From a virus: a stretch of 36,159 bases of DNA. Both the position numbers and the translations under genes were made by a program. Below the pieces are notes generated by a model. The model did not search any database. It saw nothing but the letters and a program-made list of their open reading frames with translations, and was not told where the DNA came from. Below are positions 6,573 through 13,773 of the stretch, in pieces; the stretch's first letter is position 1, and each line of letters starts with the position of its first letter. Location of the stretch: IMG/VR virus record IMGVR_UViG_3300020185_000135, positions 1 to 36,159 of that record. The stretch is one strand, 5' to 3'.

Positions 6573-6587
6573 GTTTTCTTTTTTTTA

Positions 6588-6639
6588 ATTATTGTTAAAT
6601 CTGTTTCAAACTTACAAAATTTAATTTAATATAATCAAA
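6588..6639 (-). promoter_or_regulatory. Early promoter C with conserved leader
   Basis: Minus strand: TTTG (6639-6636), 21 bp spacer, TAAGTTTG (6614-6607), then AACAG and the leader 15-mer AGATTTAACAATAAT (6602-6588), which differs from the common form only in its last base. Confidence 0.75.
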
Positions 6640-6648
6640 TATTTTAAC

Positions 6649-6681
6649 CAAAAAAAATGTCACTCTACTAGAGAATGACAT
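6649..6681 (-). terminator. Intrinsic terminator after the XRE gene
   Basis: The minus strand reads ATGTCA-TT-CTCT-AGT-AGAG-TGACAT followed by eight T residues (6657-6650). It is a stem of 6 plus 4 bp with a 2-nt bulge and a 3-nt loop. It closes operon D and lies just ahead of promoter C. Confidence 0.85.
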
Positions 6682-6723
6682 CTTTCCGTCCGTTATGACA
6701 TGATCTTATCAACTTTTGACAAG

Positions 6724-6939
6724 TTATTTATTTTTTTTCAAAAATTTACCTATTTTTTCTAGAGTAGATGAATGAAGACCTTTTTTTGTGTCCCCACTAT
6801 GTAAATATAACCACAACTGATTTTGATGAACACCTGCACCTTTTGCAAAAGCGTTTAATGACATCTTATGTTTTTCCATGTACTTTTCAATCAACTTACG
6901 TGTCGATTTGTTTACATTACTTAATTCTATTGGGGACAT
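6724..6939 (-). CDS. XRE-family helix-turn-helix DNA-binding protein, 71 aa
   Basis: Residues 15-65 form a Cro/CI-type helix-turn-helix: KMSLNAFAKGAGVHQNQLWL is the helix pair, with the SSTLEKIGKFL helix following. Such small XRE proteins act as phage transcription regulators. There is no integrase or divergent repressor operon, so it is more likely an early-gene switch than a lysogeny repressor. The repeated early promoter/leader is an obvious candidate operator. It is the last gene of operon D, followed by a strong terminator. Confidence 0.75.
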   Translation of the reverse strand: MSPIELSNVNKSTRKLIEKYMEKHKMSLNAFAKGAGVHQNQLWLYLHSGDTKKGLHSSTLEKIGKFLKKNK

Positions 6940-6950
6940 ATTTAATTAAT

Positions 6951-7307
6951 TTAAAAAGGCAAGTCACTTCTTAAGTCAGGATCTTTAAGATCTGCTTCAA
7001 ATTTATCACTTAAATCTTCTAGAGATCTTATTTCGCATTTCCAACCGTCTAGTTTATTAAAAAACTTTTCTTCATTTGTTCTTTTGTCGAAATATTGTTT
7101 ACCTCTTAAATTTACGTTTACGGTAACTAAATCACCCTCTTTGATCATTGAAAGTTCTTTAACTCGATCTTGAGTAAACTCTACACTTAAAAATTGTGGG
7201 TATTTGTCTTCTACTTTTACAACAACTGTTTGAGTCTTAAATGTTGCACTTATTTCTCTTACTTCGTGTAGTTTATATACTACACCCTCTACTTTTACTG
7301 ATTCCAT
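6951..7307 (-). CDS. DUF3127-type OB-fold protein (putative ssDNA-binding)
   Basis: A 118-residue protein matching the look of the DUF3127 family of Bacteroidota: a strand-rich OB-like core (residues 4-95, with VNVNLRG and the WKCEIRS strand) and an acidic tail ending DPDLRSDLPF. The acidic phenylalanine-ending tail is typical of single-stranded DNA-binding proteins that recruit partners. Its position next to the exonuclease and ERF annealing genes supports a role in recombination or replication. Confidence 0.7.
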   Translation of the reverse strand: MESVKVEGVVYKLHEVREISATFKTQTVVVKVEDKYPQFLSVEFTQDRVKELSMIKEGDLVTVNVNLRGKQYFDKRTNEEKFFNKLDGWKCEIRSLEDLSDKFEADLKDPDLRSDLPF

Positions 7308-7316
7308 ACTGCTAAT

Positions 7317-8042
7317 TTACAATAAATTTAATAATTGGTCATAATACTTACGACATATTTCTATTCTCTCGATCATTTGCTCTATAACTTGATCATCTCT
7401 TTGTATTAAAAAACGTTTAACTCTGTTTTTATCCTCTATGTGATCAAATACGTGTTGCCCACGTACACGTTCTTCAACTTCGGCTTCAATTGTTTCCATG
7501 TCTTTATCACTATTTGAAGGAAAAGCCATTTTCTGCCATGATTCTCGCTTGATCATGTCTTCGATCATGTACTCGGGTGTATTTGTCAAACAATAAACTA
7601 ATTCGCATTGATCCATACCCGATAACCACAGATAAGACATCATTTGATAATAGTATGATTTGTTTTTTAATTCACTTTGAAAATAGACTGGGTAAAATGT
7701 ATTACCACTCCAACTTGATTTCACATCTCCTAAAACTGTTTTTGATAACACGTCTGGCTCACCACCAATGTAATCATTTGACAATCTAATTTTGGGTTTA
7801 TCTATATCTACATCTAACCAATCATAAACACGACTTGCAAGTTTAATTGATTCGTCTTCAACAACTATACCTTTTTCAATTTGTTTTGATCCTAGTTCAT
7901 CGCGTATTCCAAATACGTTATAAACTAATGCTTGTTCTATTGCGGTTTTTGCAGTTTGACCTAATGGATCACTTTTGGATCTTGAATTAGTCATTAATGC
8001 ACCCATGCTACTTGCTCTAGGCATATATTCATGTACACTCAT
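7317..8042 (-). CDS. YqaJ-like PD-(D/E)XK exonuclease
   Basis: A 241-residue protein. The nuclease core is visible as E62 in the helix GIVVEDESI, D97 in GGEPDVLS, the D-x-K signature GDVKSS (106-108) and the QxxxY-type helix YYYQMMSYLW (131-139). Enzymes of this kind resect double-stranded DNA for single-strand annealing recombination. It is 3 bp downstream of the ERF gene and next to an OB-fold protein, completing a recombination module. Likely to process phage DNA during replication and concatemer formation. Confidence 0.8.
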   Translation of the reverse strand: MSVHEYMPRASSMGALMTNSRSKSDPLGQTAKTAIEQALVYNVFGIRDELGSKQIEKGIVVEDESIKLASRVYDWLDVDIDKPKIRLSNDYIGGEPDVLSKTVLGDVKSSWSGNTFYPVYFQSELKNKSYYYQMMSYLWLSGMDQCELVYCLTNTPEYMIEDMIKRESWQKMAFPSNSDKDMETIEAEVEERVRGQHVFDHIEDKNRVKRFLIQRDDQVIEQMIERIEICRKYYDQLLNLL

Positions 8043-8045
8043 AAT

Positions 8046-8582
8046 TTATAGTTTTGCTCCGTTTAATGCTTCTAATTGTGCTGGACTTATATCCCAATGA
8101 GTTTTTAATTCTTCAACTTGATATTGACCTGTTTTTATTCCACTAATTGCTTTTTGCAATTTTGCGTCATCTAACTTTGGTTTGTTTACAATTTTTGGTT
8201 TGTCTTTAAACTGACCTTTTGCATCTGCATCTTCATCTTCTGTAACAATTCCTAACATACCCAATAAAGCATAACGTTTATAGTATGTATTTCTAGATCC
8301 GTCGGTTTGAAACAAATTCATGCCTTTGAGAACATTACCGTTAGGCATAAGTACTGTTTCTTCAATATACTCACCCGATGTCATGTCAAAGATCATTGTT
8401 TTCAATCCATTTTCACCCGTAAGTGCCTGTGTAAACCCGATACTATGCTTTTGCATATATGGTTTAATAGTTTCAATTATCTTATGCAAGTCGGCATATT
8501 TGTACCCATATCCTTTTTTGGACTTTTTGATTGTTGGACAATCTTGTTGGAAGTTTCCCAACGCTTTTAAAATGTGTTTCAT
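8046..8582 (-). CDS. erf: ERF-family single-strand annealing protein
   Basis: A 178-residue protein. The ERF signature is clear: GYGYKYADLHKIIETIKPYM (25-44), GFTQ (49-52) and TYYKRYALLGMLGI (99-112) followed by the acidic run TEDEDAD. The C-terminal 60 residues form a lysine-rich linker and a small helical tail. ERF proteins anneal complementary single strands, here presumably with the adjacent exonuclease. Confidence 0.88.
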   Translation of the reverse strand: MKHILKALGNFQQDCPTIKKSKKGYGYKYADLHKIIETIKPYMQKHSIGFTQALTGENGLKTMIFDMTSGEYIEETVLMPNGNVLKGMNLFQTDGSRNTYYKRYALLGMLGIVTEDEDADAKGQFKDKPKIVNKPKLDDAKLQKAISGIKTGQYQVEELKTHWDISPAQLEALNGAKL

Positions 8583-8584
8583 TC

Positions 8585-8830
8585 TTATATTTTTAACACG
8601 TTTATTATTGCAACTACGTCTTTCGCAGATTGCCTACTCATACTTTCATTTAATTTATGAGTATGTATTACTATTTCACAAAATAAACCATGATCTTCGT
8701 AATCTATTTGTGCTTGAGCAATTTCTTTGTAAGTCATATAAAAGAATCGATCATACAATTTTAAACTATTATCTAATTCGGAATTACTTACTTTCAATTC
8801 CCACATTCTAAATCTTCTTATATTACTCAT
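8585..8830 (-). CDS. Unknown early protein, 81 aa
   Basis: A soluble protein beginning MSNIRRFRMWELKV with no motif that I recognise. It overlaps the upstream gene by 8 bp and is 2 bp from the ERF gene, so it belongs to the recombination operon. Confidence 0.6.
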   Translation of the reverse strand: MSNIRRFRMWELKVSNSELDNSLKLYDRFFYMTYKEIAQAQIDYEDHGLFCEIVIHTHKLNESMSRQSAKDVVAIINVLKI

Positions 8831-9077
8831 ATTTATTATTTACTAATTGTATGTCATTAATATTTACAAATTTTTCTTTTGAATCTACAAGATAACCTGG
8901 GATCTTCTTTGATTTTTCTAGAAGATGCTGAACACTGATTATTTCGCATGATTCAACCGATCTTTTATTTGCAAGGGTATGTATTAGATCTTTTGCAAAA
9001 TGAAGAAAGTCGGCATCTGTGGTAAAGTAGTACGATAAGAAGACTACTTTGTCTAGTTTATACAATTTTGTCTTCAC
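8823..9077 (-). CDS. Unknown early protein, 84 aa, GTG start
   Basis: The frame has no internal ATG, and the best start is GTG at 9077, overlapping the upstream TGA as GTGA. The protein is soluble, with hydrophobic patches near residues 10-35. No domain is recognised. Position in operon D is the only clue to function. Confidence 0.55.
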   Translation of the reverse strand: MKTKLYKLDKVVFLSYYFTTDADFLHFAKDLIHTLANKRSVESCEIISVQHLLEKSKKIPGYLVDSKEKFVNINDIQLVNNKYE

Positions 9078-9313
9078 GATTTTACGTCTTCTATTAGGTT
9101 TAATTCTCTTGCTGCATAATTAATATGCCTTGAGGTTGTTGGTGACGTTGTTAGTGATCCAACTTTCCAATTAATTCTTTTAAACGTTTGTTGATCAAAA
9201 TTAATCTCTGCTACTAAAGTATCATAAGATTTTATATAATCCTTTCCGTCTACTTTGACAATTGATAAATTTTGCTTGTGTCTTCCTAGTGTTGTTTTTT
9301 CTTGTATTTGCAT
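9074..9313 (-). CDS. Unknown early protein, 79 aa
   Basis: A basic, strand-rich small protein (MQIQEKTTLGRHKQNLS). No motif is recognised. It lies 11 bp downstream of the first gene of operon D and overlaps the next gene by 4 bp. Confidence 0.6.
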   Translation of the reverse strand: MQIQEKTTLGRHKQNLSIVKVDGKDYIKSYDTLVAEINFDQQTFKRINWKVGSLTTSPTTSRHINYAARELNLIEDVKS

Positions 9314-9324
9314 GACTTTTTTTT

Positions 9325-9513
9325 TTATTTAATTCGTTTCATTATAAAAACTCCGTCATTCCATTTGTTGTAACCCCATGTTGCTAAATAATTCTTATTA
9401 TTGAGTCCCGTTACTTCAATGGATTCACCCTCTCTTCCTATTATAGTCGATAATTGATCATAATTGAAACTGTTAAAGTTTTGTCTGATTTCTGATTTGT
9501 ATAAATGCCTCAT
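9325..9513 (-). CDS. First gene of early operon D, unknown, 62 aa
   Basis: A basic protein (MRHLYKSEIRQNFN) with three tyrosine/tryptophan-rich strands near the C-terminus and no known domain. It begins 10 nt after the conserved leader 15-mer of promoter D. Confidence 0.6.
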   Translation of the reverse strand: MRHLYKSEIRQNFNSFNYDQLSTIIGREGESIEVTGLNNKNYLATWGYNKWNDGVFIMKRIK

Positions 9514-9522
9514 AATTTTTTT

Positions 9523-9572
9523 GTTATTGTTAAATCTGTTCCAAACTTAAATATTAAATTTAATATAACAAA
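9523..9572 (-). promoter_or_regulatory. Early promoter D with conserved leader (best consensus match)
   Basis: Minus strand: TTTG (9572-9569), exactly 19 bp, TAAGTTTG (9549-9542), then GAACAG and the leader 15-mer AGATTTAACAATAAC (9537-9523). This is a full match to the Bacteroidota TTTG-N19-TAnnTTTG promoter. Confidence 0.85.
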
Positions 9573-9591
9573 TTATAAAGCAAGTTTTTTT

Positions 9592-10143
9592 TCAATGATT
9601 TTTAAGCAATTTTACTAGGGACTTGTAATGATCTAACAATTCAAGGATTTCAAATTTTTCATATTTTTTTGCAATATTCCGTCGATCTTCCAATTTTACA
9701 AATTCCATAACACCAATTCTATCAATCAATTTAGCACGATATTCGATTAAATTTCCGCCTCTATACTGATTACAATGGACACACTGACCATGACAATTTA
9801 AAGGATCGAATCGCATACTAGGGTAATTACCTACACTATAATAATGACCCGCGTCATATTTTGCGTTAAATGGTTTACCACAACTGATACAACCTTTGTC
9901 ATGATCCCTCAATCTCACCCAATGATTAAATACTGTTTGTAGTTCTTTTTTTAAATCACTTGAGGTTTTTAGATCTTGTTTTATTTTCTTTATTCTACGT
10001 ACTTCGGTTTTCTTTTGATCTTTTTTTAGTTTGGACAATTTATCCATTGCTTCAATTGTTTTACACTCGGGATTCCAACAATATTTTTCTAATGTACTAA
10101 ATCTTGTTTCAAATCGTTCCTTACAATTTTTACATTTTTTCAT
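9592..10143 (-). CDS. ninG: NinG/Rap-like recombination protein
   Basis: A 183-residue protein. An N-terminal zinc knuckle (C4, C7, C22, C27) is followed by a lysine-rich helix and a second cysteine/histidine cluster, CISCGKPF (85-92), GH (99-100), CHGQCVHC (117-124). This is the NinG layout of phage lambda, where Rap is a structure-specific nuclease acting on recombination intermediates. It ends the replication operon and lies ahead of the recombination operon. It overlaps the four-cysteine mini-gene upstream by 4 bp. Confidence 0.87.
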   Translation of the reverse strand: MKKCKNCKERFETRFSTLEKYCWNPECKTIEAMDKLSKLKKDQKKTEVRRIKKIKQDLKTSSDLKKELQTVFNHWVRLRDHDKGCISCGKPFNAKYDAGHYYSVGNYPSMRFDPLNCHGQCVHCNQYRGGNLIEYRAKLIDRIGVMEFVKLEDRRNIAKKYEKFEILELLDHYKSLVKLLKNH

Positions 10144-10211
10144 TTACATTGTTTACATACATTATTTTTCCATAATGTCATACCGATACATTTTCCACAC
10201 CATTTCCACAT
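10140..10211 (-). CDS. 23-residue four-cysteine mini-protein coupled to ninG
   Basis: ATG at 10211 to TGA at 10140 encodes 23 residues with cysteines at 5, 8, 19 and 22 (CGKC then CKQC), the spacing of a minimal zinc ribbon. The stop overlaps the ninG start (ATGA), and the start lies two bases after the upstream stop, so the frame exactly fills the gap. Too short for automatic gene finders. Translation is inferred, not proven. Confidence 0.55.
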   Translation of the reverse strand: MWKWCGKCIGMTLWKNNVCKQCK

Positions 10212-10212
10212 A

Positions 10213-10398
10213 TTACCATTTTTTAATTATTGCTTTGATCCTAGCATCATAATTTGAGTCTTTCAATTTTCTGCGTAAAGATCTATTATTTACCCAATCA
10301 TCACAAATATCTGCACCAAGTAGTAACAACTGCAAATCATTTGATTTCATTAATTTTTTTAACACCCAAAATCTAAATTTAGTTATATGTTTTTTCAT
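10213..10398 (-). CDS. Unknown basic protein, 61 aa
   Basis: A lysine/arginine-rich helical peptide (MKKHITKFRFWVLKKLMK) with a leucine-rich centre. No domain is recognised. It is 9 bp downstream of the helicase gene. DNA binding or helicase-loading assistance would fit the location, but nothing specific supports it. Confidence 0.55.
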   Translation of the reverse strand: MKKHITKFRFWVLKKLMKSNDLQLLLLGADICDDWVNNRSLRRKLKDSNYDARIKAIIKKW

Positions 10399-10407
10399 GT
10401 TTCAGTT

Positions 10408-11676
10408 TTAACCAACAAACTTACTAATTTTTAGATCAATATCCATAACTTGAATTCCGATTGATCCCTCACGATTCTTTGCCGTAATAAATTCACATTT
10501 ATTTAAACTAGATTCACCTGTTATTAATTGATCTTCCCCATAGTATTCTGGTCTATGCAAAAAACTCACAATTGACGCATCTTGTTCAATCTCTCCCGAC
10601 TCTTTAAGATCGGGTAAACTTGGTCGTTTTCCTGTACGACTAGAATCTCTAGATAATTGTGCTAATGCTATTACTGGGATCTTAAGATTTTGAGATAGTA
10701 ATTTTACTCCATTTGAAATCTCCGTTACTTGCTCGTATCTACTTCTATTTGAAATAGGTATTATTTTTTGTATGTAATCAATAATGACTACATCGATTTT
10801 AAAACTTCTATTTAACTCTAAAATATCACTTGTAATAGTATTTATCGATTTACTCCCCTCAATAACTCTAATGTGATTTAAACAATCATATAGCATACTT
10901 GTATGTATATTTTCAATATCACTACTATTCATCTCTCCGTATTTGATCTTGTTTGTATCAACTTCACTTAAATACCCCATAATTCTTCTCATGACTTGTT
11001 TTTGTGACATTTCTAATGCAAAAAACAGAACATTTTTTTGTTGATTTGCAAGTTCTAGCATTGTACTAATTCCCCATGCTGTTTTTCCCATTGCTGGTCT
11101 AGCACCTACAACCATAACATCAATATCCTCTAGTAATATAACTTTATCCAAACAATTATAACCTAATTTCGTTCCTTGAAAGTTACCAACTTTTGCTTGA
11201 TCATGATCTTCTAAAATATTAAACATAATATCCGTATTAGATTGAATATTTTTTTTAACACTATTAAATTCTAAATTATTGATTAGATTCTCAAACTTGG
11301 TTTTGTTTAGTTTCTCATCACGTTTCATTATCAAAAGATCATGTACTAATTTGTCTGCTTGTCTTAAAGACAATTCGTTTTCTAGATCTAGAACTAAATT
11401 ATCTAAACTAACAATTTCGGTTAATCCTAAATTATTTGTCATAGCCGATAACTTCATTGCTATTTCATTTGTAAAGATTCCACGATTTTTAAATCCGTCA
11501 CACATCGACAAAAGATCAATTTGCAATCCTTTTTTGATAACATCATTTGAAACTGTGTAAAGACTTTTCATAAATCCCGTAAGGTGATAGGATTCCTTTA
11601 AACGTGAAAGTATCTCTATTTGCGTATTACGGTCTGATGTAATAATTATACCATAAATTTTATCTAGACTCTTCAT
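10408..11676 (-). CDS. dnaB: Replicative DNA helicase, DnaB family
   Basis: A 422-residue protein with an N-terminal helical domain (about 1-150) and a RecA-like core with Walker A GARPAMGKT (191-199), FALEMSQKQ (219-227), Walker B VVIIDYIQ (296-303), an ALAQLSR motif and GEIEQDAS in the H4-type region. This is the full DnaB arrangement at a typical length. It unwinds DNA at the phage fork, presumably loaded by the initiator-like protein encoded directly upstream with a 4-bp overlap. The phage has no DNA polymerase, so it must borrow the host replisome. Confidence 0.93.
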   Translation of the reverse strand: MKSLDKIYGIIITSDRNTQIEILSRLKESYHLTGFMKSLYTVSNDVIKKGLQIDLLSMCDGFKNRGIFTNEIAMKLSAMTNNLGLTEIVSLDNLVLDLENELSLRQADKLVHDLLIMKRDEKLNKTKFENLINNLEFNSVKKNIQSNTDIMFNILEDHDQAKVGNFQGTKLGYNCLDKVILLEDIDVMVVGARPAMGKTAWGISTMLELANQQKNVLFFALEMSQKQVMRRIMGYLSEVDTNKIKYGEMNSSDIENIHTSMLYDCLNHIRVIEGSKSINTITSDILELNRSFKIDVVIIDYIQKIIPISNRSRYEQVTEISNGVKLLSQNLKIPVIALAQLSRDSSRTGKRPSLPDLKESGEIEQDASIVSFLHRPEYYGEDQLITGESSLNKCEFITAKNREGSIGIQVMDIDLKISKFVG

Positions 11677-12308
11677 AGTGTTGGTACGTATTTACTTGGT
11701 TTACTACTAGAATTGTAAAACTTGTCGATCTTGTCTGGTCTACTAAAAAATTCTAACGTACAATACTTAAATTCTGTATCTATATGATATTGATCTTTTT
11801 TACAATTTTTCATACACTCAATTATCTCATCGTATGTGTAACCTAATTTTATTAATTTCTTATACTTTCTTTTTACTACGTCTGATACAACTTTTGATTT
11901 TTTATTGAAAACTTGATTAAAATCGAGTAATAAACTCTTAAAATTTATTTTAAGATCATTACCATTACCATTACCATTATCACTATCAAGGTTAATTGGG
12001 TTATCTTTGGTTTCACTTGGGTTGTTTTGGCTTTTCTTTGGTCTACCCCCTTTCAATCCATTTTTTTGGTTTCTCTTTACAATATTATCGTATTTTTCTT
12101 GATCTCTTTTAAACTGATTGTCAAAATACATAATTGCTAATTTTAACCAAAAGTGATTTTTGATCATTTTCTCACGATACTTTGCATCGAAATTTGGATC
12201 ATGATAACTACGTATTGTCTTAAACAAAATTCCCGCTTGTTCATTGTCTAAATGTTCTAGGATCTCAAGACTATCTACGTATAGAATAAATGATTTTTTT
12301 TGTGTCAT
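11673..12308 (-). CDS. Replication-initiator-like protein (DUF6291-type N-terminus)
   Basis: A 211-residue protein in three parts. Residues 1-85 resemble the DUF6291 domain (KKSFILYVDSLEILEHLDNEQAG). Residues 86-125 are a basic then Asn/Gly-rich linker (GGRPKK, then repeated NG). Residues 130-211 form a phage replisome-organiser-like C-terminus (YTYDEIIECMKNC, then YCTLEFF). It lies immediately upstream of dnaB, as initiators and loaders often do. The linker-coding DNA contains phased TTGG repeats that may be origin iterons, as in lambda O. The initiator role is inferred. Confidence 0.65.
   Translation of the reverse strand: MTQKKSFILYVDSLEILEHLDNEQAGILFKTIRSYHDPNFDAKYREKMIKNHFWLKLAIMYFDNQFKRDQEKYDNIVKRNQKNGLKGGRPKKSQNNPSETKDNPINLDSDNGNGNGNDLKINFKSLLLDFNQVFNKKSKVVSDVVKRKYKKLIKLGYTYDEIIECMKNCKKDQYHIDTEFKYCTLEFFSRPDKIDKFYNSSSKPSKYVPTL
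11957..12045. repeat. Hexamer repeat and helically phased TTGG motifs inside the initiator gene (possible origin)
   Basis: CATTAC is repeated three times, followed by two degenerate copies (11957-11986). TTGG then occurs at 11996, 12007, 12017, 12027 and 12038, spacings of 11, 10, 10 and 11 bp. Most are TTGG-N-TT. The spacing is not a multiple of three, so protein repeats do not explain it. An iteron array for the initiator is the natural interpretation, but origin function is not shown. Confidence 0.5.
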
Positions 12309-12538
12309 AGTTTACTTTTTATTATTTTATGGATTTGTTTATTTATTACTTTTTCTTTGGGTTTTGTTGGGTTTGTGTAGTGCAAACTTATCCAATATTT
12401 AGAATTTCCTAATGAGTCACTACAAATCTCTTTACCCTCTTGACAATCTTTTAATATTTGTTTAAACACTCTGTCTAGCATACTAAATTGAGTTGTACGA
12501 ATACAAATATTGATCTCTTTCATTTTCACTTTACTCAT
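12305..12538 (-). CDS. Unknown protein of the replication operon, 77 aa
   Basis: A basic soluble protein (MSKVKMKEINICIRTTQ) with a lysine-rich C-terminus. No motif is recognised. It overlaps the initiator gene by 4 bp and the 43-aa mini-gene by 8 bp. Its coding DNA holds two TTGGGTTT motifs exactly 10 bp apart (12357 and 12367), like those in the next gene. Confidence 0.6.
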   Translation of the reverse strand: MSKVKMKEINICIRTTQFSMLDRVFKQILKDCQEGKEICSDSLGNSKYWISLHYTNPTKPKEKVINKQIHKIIKSKL

Positions 12539-12662
12539 TCCTTAACTTCATTAATCTGTTATAAAGGGGAACATTGAAATTCCCCTTACGTTTCCAATAT
12601 GCAATTATACCGATTATGTCAGTTTTGTTGCGTTTTCTAGGTTTGGTAATAGTCTTATTCAT
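12531..12662 (-). CDS. Mini-gene, 43 aa, basic peptide
   Basis: ATG at 12662 to TAA at 12531. The peptide is very basic (MNKTITKPRKRNKTDIIG) with a helical second half. The stop overlaps the next gene start in ATGAGTAA. It fills a 150-bp gap. An inverted repeat, AAGGGGAA/TTCCCCTT (12564-12587), lies inside its frame. Confidence 0.6.
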   Translation of the reverse strand: MNKTITKPRKRNKTDIIGIIAYWKRKGNFNVPLYNRLMKLRNE

Positions 12663-12689
12663 CTTAAATTTGTTTTGCTCTTAAACGGC

Positions 12690-13247
12690 TTAAAATGTAA
12701 AGTCATAATATTCTTGTTTGTACCCGAATGCTATTCTCATTTTGTCGTATCTAGTATAAACTTTTGTAATTCCCTCTACTGGATCTAAAATGCGATCTCC
12801 ATTTTTGTCATACTTCCATACTTTGTCATGAACATCTTGTCCGAATACGTCTATAACTCTTTGATAATCTCCCCAATGTTTACTTTTGGTATCCATAAAT
12901 TTTTCTGCTTTAGGTATTATACGCAATTCTTTTGTTGCTTTGCACCAACACCCACCCATTTTTTTTCTCCAAACTAATTTAATTGGATTACCATGTAATT
13001 TTTTATACTCGTATTCTTGCGATTCCGACATACCGTTTTTGTCAATTCTTTTTGCATCGTATTGATCAATAATGCAAGACATTCCGTCCTCACTAACAGA
13101 CAATACTTCGTATGCGTGTCGATCTGACCAACATAATTCCGTTGCTCCTTTTCCGACAATTGGTTCTGAATTGTTATTAGCCATAATCCAATTAACAAAT
13201 GATCCCGATGTTTTAACGTGTTGTTTTTGTCTTTTTTCTGTACTCAT
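12690..13247 (-). CDS. Unknown conserved-looking phage protein, 185 aa
   Basis: A soluble protein with three cysteines, a tryptophan-rich centre (VWRKKMGGCWCKATKELR, about residues 93-110) and a C-terminal KVYTRYDKMRIAFGYKQEYY segment. The sequence looks like a folded domain of beta strands. I do not recognise the family. It is the second gene of operon E, upstream of the initiator and helicase, so a DNA-metabolism role is likely but not specified. Confidence 0.6.
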   Translation of the reverse strand: MSTEKRQKQHVKTSGSFVNWIMANNNSEPIVGKGATELCWSDRHAYEVLSVSEDGMSCIIDQYDAKRIDKNGMSESQEYEYKKLHGNPIKLVWRKKMGGCWCKATKELRIIPKAEKFMDTKSKHWGDYQRVIDVFGQDVHDKVWKYDKNGDRILDPVEGITKVYTRYDKMRIAFGYKQEYYDFTF

Positions 13248-13267
13248 TTTTTCTTTTTTTAAAGGTT

Positions 13268-13298
13268 AAAAAGGGTACTAGGTTTCCCGTTCCCCTTT
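13268..13298 (-). terminator. Weak terminator-like hairpin between first and second genes of operon E
   Basis: The minus strand reads AAAGGG, 17 nt, CCCTTT followed by more T (13270-13268). The loop is long and the stem short, so at most it is a partial terminator or attenuator reducing read-through into the replication genes. Confidence 0.3.
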
Positions 13299-13309
13299 GA
13301 CTTCGTTTC

Positions 13310-13687
13310 TTAATTTGATCCTGGTCCATTAAACTCGCCCATGATCCAAACTAATTTGTCTTGAGGAGTTGCTAAATCAAATTCCTTTATTAATTCTAGG
13401 TATTGATCTGCTGCAAAATGATTCCTTTCCGCTTTTTTATGTCCTAAAGATCCACAAGCTGTCTTTCTAGCGTTCATGTAAAACTCGATAATCATTTTAC
13501 GATATTTCTTATATAGAAACGCTGGGTATCTCATTTGTAAATTGAAATGCGATTTGAGGCATCTAATTTTGTCCTCTACTGATAAGCCATGTAAAATGTC
13601 ATCAATTTCCACGTCTTTGAGAAGTCTGATTTCTTCTCTTTCTTTTTGCTTCATGATCGAAGCCACTTGTTCTAAAGATTTTTTCAT
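13310..13687 (-). CDS. First gene of early operon E, unknown, 125 aa
   Basis: A charged helical protein (MKKSLEQVASIMKQKEREE) with a cluster of basic and aromatic residues near the middle (YKKYRKMIIEFYMNARK). No domain is recognised. It starts 17 nt after the leader 15-mer of promoter E and heads the replication operon. Confidence 0.65.
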   Translation of the reverse strand: MKKSLEQVASIMKQKEREEIRLLKDVEIDDILHGLSVEDKIRCLKSHFNLQMRYPAFLYKKYRKMIIEFYMNARKTACGSLGHKKAERNHFAADQYLELIKEFDLATPQDKLVWIMGEFNGPGSN

Positions 13688-13703
13688 TACTTGTTTTTTA
13701 TTA

Positions 13704-13755
13704 GTTATTATTAAATCTGATCCAAACTTAATAAATTTAATTTGATATAAACAAA
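13704..13755 (-). promoter_or_regulatory. Early promoter E with conserved leader
   Basis: Minus strand: TTTG (13755-13752), 21 bp, TAAGTTTG (13730-13723), then GATCAG and the leader 15-mer AGATTTAATAATAAC (13718-13704), one base different from copies A and D. It drives the replication operon. Confidence 0.75.
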
Positions 13756-13773
13756 TAAAAGGGAAAAAAATAT

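Noticed and set aside
6724-6939. XRE protein as evidence for lysogeny
   Set aside because: No integrase, attachment site or divergent repressor operon is present. A regulatory role in a virulent phage is equally likely.
8320-8811. 163-codon plus-strand frame
   Set aside because: It is antisense to the clear ERF gene and its neighbour, with no recognisable protein features.
12564-12587. AAGGGGAA/TTCCCCTT hairpin as an intrinsic terminator
   Set aside because: It lies inside a well-supported 43-codon frame and is followed by TTTATAA rather than a U-tract.
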